Of a stretch of 43,973 nt of DNA, positions 1-10,183 are shown piece after piece; positions within the stretch are counted from its first letter, which is position 1, and the number at the start of each line of letters is the position of its first letter. The DNA is taken from assembly GCA_014885115.2 (NCBI GenBank), contig WKLE02001747.1, forward strand, positions 1 to 43,973, in the 5' to 3' direction. The notes under the pieces are model-generated. The model searched no databases and was not told the DNA's origin. It saw only the letters and a program-made list of their open reading frames with translations. The translations under genes and the position numbers were made by a program. The DNA is from Asterionellopsis glacialis (taxonomy: Eukaryota > Bacillariophyta > Plagiogrammaphyceae > Rhaphoneidales > Asterionellopsidaceae).

Positions 1-190
1 GAACTGCACTAGTGGTTGTTAGGTAAAAATGGCTGGTTGTCAAGAAATTGGAAACTGCAAAATGGTAAGTCCGTCCATCCTCACAAAAATAATAACAAGT
101 AAAATTACTAGCTTTGATTAATTTGATTTAAAAAAACATTTATGTCACAGTCTAGTACTGGACTGGTCCACCTAATCCTGGAACAACTCT
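1..190 (-). mobile_element. Right end of an element A copy (inverted-repeat transposon), running off the left edge
   Basis: Read on the minus strand, 190 to 141 begins GAGTTGTTCCAGGATTAG and continues through AGGTGGACCAGTCCAGTAC. The same terminus occurs at 7137-7186 and, as an inverted pair, at 19245-19786. Homology with the 19.2-kb copy extends inward (the AGCTAGTAATTTT block near 105-120 and an ACCATTTTGCA block near 55-65), so the body of this copy lies to the left. The end sits directly on the 3' end of the transposase relic at 172-2815 and supplies its stop codon. Superfamily is not identified; no clear target-site duplication was seen. Confidence 0.7.
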
Positions 191-2815
191 ACTGTATCTT
201 CAACCTTTGCTCTATCACAAAAGATTACCTGGCCTGAAAAGTGTTGGGACAATGAATCAAGGTCCCCTTTCATTTCCACCACCATATAAAAGCATCTGCC
301 GTCCATTCCATAGGTGCCTTTCCCTTTCAATCTTACATCCTTGTTTTCCTCATACTCTTTCCACTTATTCTTTTCTTTTGTATCTACTCTCATTGCATTA
401 TTACAGACCATGAATGCTCCAAGTGCATTTGGTGATCTCATTAGATTTAGTTCCTGTTTGGAAATAAATCTCTTGGGATCTTTTCCATAGGAGTCATGAG
501 CTCCCTTAAAATTGTCAACAACTGTCAGACAATGAATAAAGGAGATATTTGGATGTCTCTCTCTAACCTTTGCTACCTGAAGAAAGTTTTGTCTGCACCT
601 ATATTGAGTAGGTGCATTGTCAGTCCAAACTTTTACCACCTCCAATTTCCTACCAAGTTCTTCTGCAAAATGTTTTTTGTAGAATGGAATCACCATGTAA
701 AAACAGGTATTGTCCATTGCCTGATCACTTTTTTTCCTGTACTTATTGTATCAGCGAAAAAAAGATGAACATCACATGTGAATATTTCCACTTCCTCCAA
801 TGATTCTTTATCCTTCTCTTTAACTTTTTCCTTTCTATGTTTATACAGGCATACAAAATTATCCAACTTGACATGCGCATCGACACTAGAATTTTTTGTC
901 TCTAGTGCTCTCAGCACTAATGTTGCCAAGAAATCAGTAAATACCAGAAGTGTATTCTCAGGTAGTGTATGTATGTCATTGAGCATACAATTTTGAATCC
1001 AAAGTATGTCTTGGTAGTGGGGTATGCAAGCATTGATTACCTGTCTGAAACTTATTACAATATCAGACAGTTTTCATACACATTGCATAAGTTCCCTTTG
1101 TTTTGCTGGTTTTCCTCTCTTTGTACCCTGTCTAGTCCCATCATCCCATTCATGTACCTGTACTAACATTGGATTGTCCTTCAATGTTGGATGTTGCAAT
1201 ATTGTCAATCTCTTATGTATCCCACAGTGTGTGCATGTCCCATGTGTACAGCAATAGGGAATTAATTTGGGTGCCACTATGGTTTGGTTGTATTGCAAAT
1301 CAGGATGTGCCTCTACACAACAACAAACTGCCTCAAACTGAACTCCTGCTCTTTAACATTGTGGGTCTTCTAAGGAATGAAAGATTGCAGGTCATGTAGT
1401 GTTGGACAGTGCTAGTCTTTTTGTCTATGCAAGACTCTGGTTTGGGATCAGTAACAGAGGGGCACAAGTTATGAAAGAACACTGTCCTTCCAATTGTACA
1501 TCCGGGATACTGAAGGAGAAATGTATTATATATATCCAACTTCAAAAACAATTCAAAGTTATGATCCAAACCAACAACCAACCAAATACATCTCTGTAAC
1601 TCCTCTTCTTCTTCTGTGTGTGGACATTTTACCTTGATAGGTTTATAACTATTTGTGTTGATTCTACTGTAGTCATTGGACCTACAGAATTCAACAATAC
1701 ACCTTCTGTCTTCATGTTGGATGTAATCATTTCTTCTTTTCCGTGGAGACAGATTGAATTCTTTACCGGTGGTCATCATTTTTTTAGCAGCCTTCCTTCC
1801 TTTTTTGATCAGTGAGTAGTTGCAACCTAATCTTCTTTGTATTGCTTGGTTGCTAAAGTCTTCATCATTTTCAGCAAAGCATATGACAGTAAGCAGGGCA
1901 TCTATACTTCATTGTGTTTTTTTTTGCCTACCACCAACCTGATGATGGTCAAGATACTTCTTGATGTTGTTAACAATCCGCCTGTCAAGCTCCTGTTCCT
2001 GTTCATTGATGGCTGTTTTTGGTTAATTGATAATTGTTCTTCAAGTAAATTTCTCACTGGATCAAAACTGGTTTCCGTATCAACATGCCAAGGGTGACAG
2101 CTGCAAGTTCCAGCTTTCCCATAGTTACAACTTTTAAATGTTGCAATATGTCATTGGTGTACCTTCTGTGAGACTTAGTTGATAAGGTAGTCTCAGTATT
2201 TTCCCAGGAATGTTCTGTGTCTGTCAGAATCTTACTGGGATGAATTAATTTTAAGGCTGAATTCATCTCATAACTTCTTTTCCATTTTTTTGGTATAGTG
2301 CCTGGAGTTGCTGTTCTTGGAGTTATGTCAGCAAACAAATCCAGGGCAGTTACAGCTGGTGGTGTAAAGAAGCCTTCTTCCTCCTCACTTACATCATCAT
2401 CTCCTAAATCCTTGTCTTGGTCATCTGAGGAAGATATGGGGGATGATGATGAAGATAAGTCAGCACCTTCTTCGTTACTCAACTTTGGTTCAACAAATGG
2501 TACTGTACCTGTGACTGTGCTGATGGCATTCATAACCAATTCATAACATTCTGATTTTGTTGACCAATTGTGCTTCTCAAATCCCAAATTCCATGGTCTC
2601 TTGCAAATGATTCTATGTCGGGAAGTGGGTGTCTTTCTGTTTGGGAAATCTACAAATTTTTTGTACAACTTTGAGAAAGAATTGCATCTGATCTTTCTAT
2701 CAAGACAATAGTTAAGACAGTTTGCATTTTGAGAAAATCTTGTGAACACAGGAATACTCTTTTTCACCATGACTTCTTCAACAATATCTGTCAAATATCC
2801 ATTGAAAGCTGTCAT
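172..2815 (-). pseudogene. Decayed DDE-like transposase open reading frame
   Basis: Pieces of one coding region run on the minus strand from 2815 down to 172 in shifting frames. The N-terminal piece (2815-2054) has an acidic Ser/Asp/Glu stretch. The middle (about 1885-1333) is basic, then comes a Cys/His-rich stretch (CCTHGTCTHCG, about 1235-1205) followed by GTKRGKPAKQREL. The C-terminal pieces carry LLVFTDF, EIFTCDVHLFF and VWTDNAPTQYRC followed by FKGAHDSYGK. That spacing of Asp residues resembles the catalytic core of DDE transposases, though I cannot name the superfamily. The frame is broken by in-frame TGA codons near 1888 and 1074 and by frameshifts near 1340 and 700. The last five residues and the stop come from the terminus of an element A copy inserted at 190, so the original C-terminus is lost. 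It is surely non-functional. Confidence 0.7.
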
Positions 2816-3215
2816 TGTTTTCTTTAAAACTAAAATTTATAAGTGAAATGATTGATTGTTGAGTGTGTTTGAGGATACTATGATCCAAAAATAGCTAGGT
2901 GATTAGCATTCCAAAGGCAACCCCATATCCAACCTTATGCCAATTTTTGTTGGTAGAATGGGACCATTAAATCATTTTTTGTTTCCTAGTAGAAAAACCA
3001 TCCAATGGACTAAATTATGAAAAATGGTAACAATCATCCAATTTCATTCCAAACAAATGTTCCAAAACTCCAAAAATGTTCAAATAGACAAGAACCATTC
3101 TGATACTCCACTTTGTTACAATCACCTGGTAATTGAGTGTTTGTGGTTATAACTCAATTACCTCAGGTTCCTCCATAATTTTTTTACATTTGATTGTTGA
3201 CTGTTTATTTCAATA
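2816..3215. other. AT-rich spacer between divergent transposon relics
   Basis: About 400 bp separating the minus-strand transposase relic from the plus-strand coiled-coil relic. CpG is almost absent and no ORF of note is present. The divergent arrangement could be the original promoter region of a two-gene transposon, but nothing in the sequence proves that the two relics belong to the same element. Confidence 0.4.
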
Positions 3216-4067
3216 ATGACTACTTTGAAAAACAAATACAAAGCCAACCAACTTGCATACTTGGTACCTGACTTTTCTTTCAAGAATGATGATGATGACA
3301 TCATCTTGAAGATGACGCCACTTGAAACAAGAGAACAGATTGTCCAAAACAACCTGGCAATGAAATGATTGGTGGAATACAATGCCAAATTGTATTGTCG
3401 TGACTTAGAAATGAAAAATCATGAACTAAAGGCAAAAAATGAGATGCTGCAGGAGATTCTTTTGTCTGAGATGAAAAAAGAACACAGTTCAATGATGGTG
3501 CTTAGCTCCTGTTACTCCAGGGCAGTTTCTGCTTTAAAGGGCAACTTGAATGCGGCTGTTCATACTTTTGATGAACAGTCCACTCCCATTATCAATAGGG
3601 ACATTTATGCAGATGATGAAGGTCACCTTCACCACACCCCAACCAAGTGCAAGAAGGAAGAAACCATGACCCCAGACAATGACAAGAAACACTCAGAAGA
3701 AGGAACAGAAGAAAAAGAGGATTTAGCACAGGATCAAAAGAAGGAAGTCCAAAACAAGAAGGAAAAGAAGAGAGAGGAAACAATGGTTGCACATGTTCAC
3801 AACTTTGACAAGGAGGACAACAGTCACACCACATTGAACAAGAAGCCAATGAAAACAATTGTATGGGAAAAGCTTACCAATGATGACCAGACCAGTGTTG
3901 GGGATAGCTTAACAGTTACACCAACACAGGCTGCTGTTAACAACCAGAAAGTTAAGCTTTGTGTCAGGTAGGGAACAGAGAAGGAAAAAGAACAAGGGAA
4001 AGGCATGGCAGATGCAATCAAGGAAGAGGAGGCACCATCATTGTCAGATGATGACAGGAACAATTAG
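3216..4067 (+). pseudogene. Broken coiled-coil/acidic ORF of probable transposon origin
   Basis: One continuous frame runs from ATG 3216 to TAG 4065-4067 (283 codons before the final stop) but is cut by an in-frame TGA at 3366-3368 and an in-frame TAG at 3969-3971. The coding character holds on both sides of each stop: a KNDDDD acidic patch and TREQIVQNNLAMK before the TGA, then a heptad-like helix (residues about 52-90), then a long Lys/Glu-rich segment, and SLSDDDRNN at the end. No family is recognised. Being next to the transposase relic, in CpG-poor DNA and broken by stops suggests an accessory ORF of a mobile element. Readthrough or a short spliced intron at the TGA cannot be excluded. 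Confidence 0.55.
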
Positions 4068-4248
4068 TGGGTACTGTATCACATTATTGGCAAGAGACTG
4101 ACAGGTGCTGCAGCAGAAAACTCCATCCAAGAAACTCTTTCCATAAAGTACACAATAAATGATAGTAAAAAGATACTTTTGTTAACTTTATTCTTAATCA
4201 GTTTATTAAACCAGATTTCAGACTGGTTCCAGAAAAGTGGTGCAGGAC

Positions 4249-4331
4249 AATATCTACTGGTATAAGCCTCCGGACTCGTTGAGTGTAGTGGTTGCATGGA
4301 ATGTTTGCAGAGGCTTATACCAGTAGATATT
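4249..4331. repeat. Perfect 22-bp inverted repeat with 39-nt loop
   Basis: The arm at 4249-4270 (AATATCTACTGGTATAAGCC plus TC) is exactly complementary to 4310-4331, enclosing a 39-nt loop. Homology stops abruptly on both the inner and the outer side. The transcript would form a strong hairpin of small-RNA-precursor size, or this could be the core of a foldback element. The loop keeps CpG dinucleotides although the surroundings have very few. Confidence 0.8.
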
Positions 4332-5836
4332 CCGATTGAGGGTGCTGGGTTTACAAACAGCTACCACAACAAAATGCTAGTAAAGTGAAAACAAGCCGGC
4401 TGGTCAGCTGTCCACCCAGGGTCTATAGATTAGCGTGAATGGACTCCTGGTACCAGGTACCTGGTATGCATTAATCTTCCTTCACAATGTACAGGACAGT
4501 ACCTGGTACAGATTAAATTGCAAATATTCTAAGTATGACAATTCTTGTTGTTTCTGCACAAGCAAATATATCCAGCCTACACAGTTTTACAAAATCTTGT
4601 ACTGGAAACCTCCAGTCAAAATCAACATAGCACAAGGATTAGGACACTTGCAATGAACATGTGCATAAACAGTAGAAAATGAGTTAAGAAATGTAAACAA
4701 TGACTTACTTGTTGACCCTATTTGGCTCAACTTATGATTGCTGCTGATGCAAATTGCTTCTTTCCACCAGAGCATCAAACTTACTTTTCTTGCCAAATGG
4801 AAGATGGTGCACACAAATGGTTCCTTCTATAAAATCAGATGTATCAATGCCTTCATTAGAAGGTTGGTAATTGATAACTGGGGATGAAAAGATGGTATTT
4901 TGATGTTATACTAGTTTAAGAGTATCTTCTTATTTTTGTTCTAGTGTAAAGAGGAGAAGGACTGCATTTTCACAAATACTTTACTTATTGTGGATTGATT
5001 TTACATCGAGATAAATTGATGATGTTGATACTTTGCTGGTGGCCATCTTGAAAAACTTGGGATAGATTGAATATTGACTGCTTTCATCATGGTGGACTTG
5101 ATTTGAAGTGGTGCAATGTTGTGTTGAAAGTATCAATGTTCTTCTTGGCCAAGAAAGTCTTATGACTGGTCAATGCTCCAAGGAGATTATGACCCATTCT
5201 TCTTCACATTATGTAACTTTTAAGCTGTCAGCATGGTCCTCAACACAAACATAAAAATTGTGATATGCATACAGAACCCTTCTCTACTGGTAATGCTGCA
5301 CATGATACCTTTACATCAATGAGACTTCTTCTCTCTTGTTGTTTAAGTTAGTTCAATGTAGTGTATTAGTTTGTTACTTCTTGTTAGTATAGTTGTTTCT
5401 TAGAATAATACATCAATATTAAGTTAGCAACAATATGCAAGTATCTGGATAGTTAACCATCATACTGTTAGCTTCATTTTTTATCCTAATTGCACCTAGA
5501 TTCAATTTTCAGATCCCCTAGAAAAATAATTGAAACAATAATTTTTTTCATAATTTTCATATTTTTTTGTAATCAATGTTTTTGGAAAGATGGTTGTCAT
5601 AGGAGATATAAATACTTTGTGTTTTCCTGTTGGCAATTCCTAAAAACTAATTTTCTATCTTACAATGTGGTGTTATGGGACACCACCACCTTCATTGTAT
5701 TGTTATGCTAGAGAAAGTAAATTATTGTGGTGAATAACAAGCAATGGTGTACAGAAGTCATTTGATGAAATCTGCTGGATGACTGTTGATCAGGTGCTGC
5801 ACATAATTGCTATAGTAAAGCTTGGATATCCAGTCA
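4332..5836. other. Non-coding AT-rich stretch with GGTACC palindromes
   Basis: No convincing coding region. At 4446-4464 two overlapping 12-bp palindromes (CCTGGTACCAGG, then CCAGGTACCTGG) occur, with another ACCTGGTACA at 4501-4510. These belong to a motif that recurs in the non-coding DNA of this window. The rest is CpG-poor and probably old repeat sequence. Confidence 0.5.
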
Positions 5837-6500
5837 TCAAAGGTTACTAGAGAGATCACACAACCTGGGCCAAAAAGAAGTTTGTGTATCCCAGAAAAGT
5901 TCCAAATTAGGTGAACCATGCCAAATTGCTTGTTGACCATAATGATGAACCTTAAGCTTAGTCTTATAATCTTTAGCTGTGAGCTTTTGTCCTTCATTTT
6001 CAACATAATGCATGATCATAGACATGGTAGAAGTGTCATTGGATTCCTCCTGATCTTTTGAAAAAGAAGGGACAAGTGGTGCATAATGGAAGATGCTGTG
6101 TGGGCCTGGGAAATTTGGGGTGTTCCATTGCAAGGAACCACACGTGAGTGCTACAATCAAAGTGGCTTGAGCATTGCACTTGATTGCCTGTAGTTCTGGG
6201 GTTGTCCATGGAGTCACACTTTCAAGGCTTGATTGTTTCATGAGTTCTTGGTCTTTTGGAGGGATACTTGCTTCTTCTGGGTTCCCAGGAGTAGGACAAA
6301 GTCATGAGAACATGGTTTTATTATGATTGGGGAAGATTTCATACATCTTCTCATTGTTCTTTGTGCTTTGTTCATCCAAAATGTCAGTCATCCCCTTGAC
6401 CCCCTGCAGCAAAAGATTGATGGTGTTGTTAGAGGTGCCTCCAAGATTTCCTGTCACTGTTGCTTGGTTTGTCAATGGAGAAGAAGGTTAGCTATATGGG
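5837..6500 (-). pseudogene. Broken ORF, probably transposon-derived
   Basis: On the minus strand one frame stays open from about 6497 to the stop at 5837, interrupted only by a TGA near 6304. Coding sense is visible on both sides: LGGTSNNTINLLLQGVKG and EKMYEIFPNHNKTMFS before the stop, and LCPTPGNPEEASIPPKDQEL after it, followed by a Trp-rich region (TPWTTPELQAIK; HYGQQAIWHG). No domain is recognised. The lone TGA fits CGA to TGA decay. A structural (gag-like) protein of a mobile element is a guess from context only. Confidence 0.4.
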
Positions 6501-7136
6501 ATTGATACCCATAATTAGCCACAATCACAGGAGGTGATTGGAAAATCACAGTAGGTAATTCCAATATCTTCTTGTTGTGAAATGCCCAGCAGAAACATAA
6601 TATCCTGTTGCAAGAGATAAGGTTACAAGTCCCACTCACAGTACCTACTGTTACTGTTGTGGTAGTTGGAACAACGCCATGCAAGTTGGGAATTATCTCT
6701 ATCTGAGCACAGTACTGCAAACAGTCAGACAAGCTATGCCAAATATTTGTCAAGATTTTTGATAGCAATTTGCATCAAGAATTCAGGTAATGGGCTGGGA
6801 GTACTGGTTTGCACTTCAAATGATGGTCATTACTATGGATGTAGAGACCAGCAATCTTGTTTGGTTGTTTACTGTCCCAGTCCTCTACAGTCCTGGGAGT
6901 AACTACATCAATGTCCTTGTAAATGGTATTGGGGATATGCTGGTTCTTGTTTCTCTGAAACTTATCATTCCAACTAAGTACTCTGTAGCACATACTCTAC
7001 TCCCCCCTAACTTCCTTATATGATAAATAAGTTGAGGCTTACTGAGAGGAAGACAGTATCAATTTCTCAATCAAATTGAAAGATCTTTGCTGCCTTATCA
7101 TCTGTACTAGATAATTGATTAATTGGACTAAAAATT
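6501..7136. other. Repeat-desert sequence without a supported gene
   Basis: Only short overlapping ORFs on both strands, none with recognisable content. CpG is rare. It may be the inner part of the element A copy ending at 7186, but its left end could not be located. Confidence 0.4.
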
Positions 7137-7186
7137 TATATGTCACAGTTCAGTACTGGACTGGTCCACCTAATCCTGGAACAACT
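7137..7186 (-). mobile_element. Terminus of a second element A copy
   Basis: The reverse complement reads AGTTGTTCCAGGATTAGG followed by TGGACCAGTCCAGTACTG and AACTGTGACATA, matching the termini at 190 and 19245 almost base for base. The CAGTACTGAAC variant is shared with the 19.2-kb copy, while the copy at 1-190 has CAGTACTAGAC. About 20 further bases inward (CCAATTAATCAA) are also conserved. The element end is at 7186. Confidence 0.75.
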
Positions 7187-7436
7187 TGGTTCTGACATAG
7201 GTACCTTTGATGTATTAGGTGGGTTCTTGTTGTGTTTGTGTTGATTGATTGTAGCATGCAAACAGCATTTCTTTGTCATTGTTGATTCACCATGATACAT
7301 GCATGCACACGAAACAAGAAAAAAATGAATCTTGCAACAATCAAACACACTGATACAAAAATCATGTAGAAGCTATGTAGGGGGAGACAAACAGAAATCA
7401 TTACAGTCAATCTTACCTAATCCTGGAACAGCTCAG
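7187..7436. mobile_element. Fragment of element B, right end at about 7436
   Basis: These 250 bp align along their whole length with 20738-20984. Shared blocks include ACATAGGTAC, ATTAGGTGGGT, TTGTAGCAT, ACATGCATGCA, AACAAGAAAAAAAT and the terminal CACCTA/CTGGAAC block. The right end here reads TTACCTAATCCTGGAACAGC, resembling the terminal repeats of element A. It is therefore the right-end part of a B-type element, cut on its left by the element A end at 7186, which suggests nested insertion. Confidence 0.6.
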
Positions 7437-9187
7437 AAAAGCTGATCAAGTATAGCTTGGTAGATATCAATATTGTCAAGTAAAAGAGTACTAGGTAGTA
7501 TACTAATTAAAAGAAGAAAGCAGCAAGCTCTTCTTCTGGTGAAATTTTGATCCTCAGGGGTGTTTAATAATATAAAAGTGCATATAGCAACTTTAGCTCC
7601 TGAAACAAGTGCATGTTTGAATACTGTAGTATGTATGACGTATCAGAGCCTTCTACCAGACAGACCACCATTTTTTCTTGAGATTATATAACCTGGCAAC
7701 AAATTGCTAGCATGATTTCAAATAACTCATTGTTAGTGTCATGGTGCAAATACATTTTCCTTACTAGTATCACTTTACTAGAGGATACATTGTGGCAGTA
7801 TCTGCTTAAATTATTTACATTTAAATTTTTTTGCAGGAATAAAAATCAGTTCTAGGTCTTAAGGCCTAGTTGTCACTGTATTGCCATAAATTTGATCATT
7901 TAGTCTGATATTTTATCGACATCTCTCACACAAAACAACTAGAATATTTTATTAGAAAAAATGAAATGCCATTCGTCAATTAGGCACTCCTAAAGTTACT
8001 CCTAGCATACTCCCGAACGAAGGATTGGATCCCCACCGGGGTCGGGGTCGGATAAAATGTTGGAGGTCCTGCAATACTTGTTGGTTGTGGGAGCAGCAGG
8101 CGAAAAAATGCAGGTTCAACCCCGTCATACCATGACTATGTGTACGGTGTACCTGGTACAGATTGTATTTTTTGATAGTACTCTAGAGATTCTGTTAAGT
8201 GGCTTAAATAGAATTAAAGGCCTCAAAAACGTTACTCCTTTTTAGAATGAAGATATGTTTTTCGGATGTCGTACAGTCCAGGACGATATAAACATTTGAA
8301 TGTAAAAATCTAACCTCCATACTTTAAGGGCCAGCTATTGAATTGTTCAATATATTTGTCTTGAACTTATGCCCAATACAATACCAGTTACCGTTTTTTA
8401 TTCCGAGATTTAAGCTTCATAGATTCTAAAGGGGTTTGTACAGAAATAGGAAAATGAGGCTTCTACTGGTACTGTACCTAAGATTGATACCGTTCCCGCA
8501 AAATAGCTCGAAAGTTCGCAAATTCGAACCAGAATGAAGTACTTGGGATCCTAAGGTCCTAGGTATGACGTGTCAAAAATAACATTTTCACAGGTCATCC
8601 CATACGGTGGGATCTTTCGATTCGGTTCCCAAATTGACGAGAGAACAAAAACATTGACAACAATTATTATTGAAAGATTTAATCTGTGAACCATATTCCT
8701 CTATCCAGAAAATCAACATCCGATTTTTTTCTTTCGACAAGTTTTAGTATTTCATCCTCGTTGATTATGCTGAGTATGAAAGAAGGTTGTTAATTACGAT
8801 TATGTTTTACTATCCTTTTTCAACATGTATGATTTATATTTCATACAATCCCAAAACTAAATATGATTATCTGTTTTCCATGAAAATCAATAGGGTATGA
8901 TATAAAGAACGGGACCTATATACTATATAGAACCTTTTATAATGTCTCATCCATAAAAGTCACAATAGGACATGGACATAGACAAGATAAATATAAATAT
9001 TTTCACCACCTATTTTTTTTAATCGTGGACCGTAGAATAGTATATAATACAGTAAAGCCTGAGTTCGACGCTTCGCTTATTTTTGTAGTGTTCGCTTTGT
9101 ATCTCGACGATTAGGACCTACTGTGCATAATATTGTTTTGAAATACTTTAGTAGGATTCAACTACAGTCACGCATACTACTTGAAAG
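7437..9187. other. Intergenic; transition from repeat desert to gene island
   Basis: No gene supported. CpG frequency rises from about 7.97 kb onward, marking the border between the decayed repeats and normal gene-bearing DNA. It contains ACCTGGTACA at 8151-8160, one of the recurring GGTAC-palindrome motifs, and TGACGT-type boxes near 7638 and 8567. A GGTTCAACCCC near 8111 resembles a tRNA B box, but no tRNA fold surrounds it. Confidence 0.5.
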
Positions 9188-9358
9188 ATGAAAGTGAAAA
9201 AAGTATGTAGCGCATCTAAAAAAGGAAGAAAAAAATACAGTACTGCGAACGTATTCTGTTTCATTCCAAGTCTTGCCATAAATTTTTGTTTTGCCGGATT
9301 CGAACACCACCCGTCTCTCTTCGTCTTAAGAAGAACTCTCACAAATAGTTCCAAAAAG

Positions 9359-9874
9359 ATGAATAGCCAACCGCATACTTCCGATGAAATGACATGCTTC
9401 AGCAATTATCCTCAATACCATCAAAAAGAAGAAGAAGAAATTGCGCAGCAAGCACAAGCCGTAACGAAAAATGAAGATTCAGAATGTTCCTACACCTACG
9501 GACTCCCCACTCGCGCTAGCCATATGAGTTTAGCCGATGCGTGTTCCACTCGTAATGACGATGATGATGACAACGAAGATATGTTTTCGCTGTTTCGATG
9601 GTCCACATGTCAGCCAGTAGGACCAGAAGCTCCCCGGCATCGACGATCGTCCAACGGATCCACTTCCTCAAGTCACTCTGGTCGCAGTAAAACTCGTCAC
9701 TCATCGATTGCCATGAGTACCACATCGGCAATCTTACCATCTGCCAATAACTACAAGATGAATTACAGAAAGATATTCATCCATATGCGCAATAACAAAA
9801 AACATGAAGAGAAAGCAGCAGCAAGAGCAGCACCATTGAACAAAAAGAACAGAAAATCAGCTCGTGCCGCTTGA
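9359..9874 (+). CDS. Hypothetical low-complexity basic protein
   Basis: Not recognised. The frame is open from 9188; I prefer the Met at 9359 (MNSQPHTSDEM, 171 aa) because the preceding stretch, with its basic run and Cys/Phe-rich segment, looks like leader sequence. The alternative start at 9188 gives 228 aa. Visible parts: a Glu run followed by Gln/Ala, an acidic Asp cluster near the middle, a Ser/Arg/His-rich segment (HRRSSNGSTSSSHSGRS), and a Lys/Arg/Ala-rich C-terminus suited to nuclear or nucleic-acid contact. It is mostly disordered, with no membrane segment. CpG content is typical of the gene island, supporting a real host gene. It converges with the next gene across 309 bp (9875-10183) in which I see nothing notable. 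Confidence 0.55.
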   Translation: MNSQPHTSDEMTCFSNYPQYHQKEEEEIAQQAQAVTKNEDSECSYTYGLPTRASHMSLADACSTRNDDDDDNEDMFSLFRWSTCQPVGPEAPRHRRSSNGSTSSSHSGRSKTRHSSIAMSTTSAILPSANNYKMNYRKIFIHMRNNKKHEEKAAARAAPLNKKNRKSARAA

Positions 9875-10183
9875 GAGAAACTGATGTATTTCTTATACCA
9901 TTGCTTATTATTTCGAACAGTTCTGTTACGGGGAAAGCACAGAAACTGAAGAATTTCTTATTCCTTGTCGATTGTATCTGAAAGATTGAGACAATGCTCC
10001 AGGTGTCTCTCATTGCCACAACAGGAGGAATGTTCAAAGAAGAAATAGATAATGTAGCCTAAGCGAAGAACAGTTAGATACTACGATAGTTTACATGATA
10101 ATGGCAATGCTATTTTAAGAAGACTAGAGTTAGTCTCTAGAGAGTAAAGATTTCATTTTCAACGTTTTATATTTCTTGTTTCT

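Noticed and set aside
172..190. Conserved C-terminal peptide ELFQD shared by several broken protein copies
   Set aside because: The same bases form the terminus of element A, in inverted pairs, so the peptide comes from an inserted transposon end and not from protein conservation.
4262..4350. tRNA-like TAGTGGTTGCATGG inside the hairpin at 4249
   Set aside because: The strong 22-bp foldback explains the region, and the parts do not pair as a tRNA.
8040..8125. Possible tRNA with B box GGTTCAACCCC near 8111
   Set aside because: The T-stem does not pair beyond two or three bases, and no acceptor or anticodon stem fits upstream.
9290..9345. Possible minus-strand tRNA with TTCGAATCC
   Set aside because: No cloverleaf around it; it lies in a coding frame continuous with the basic protein.
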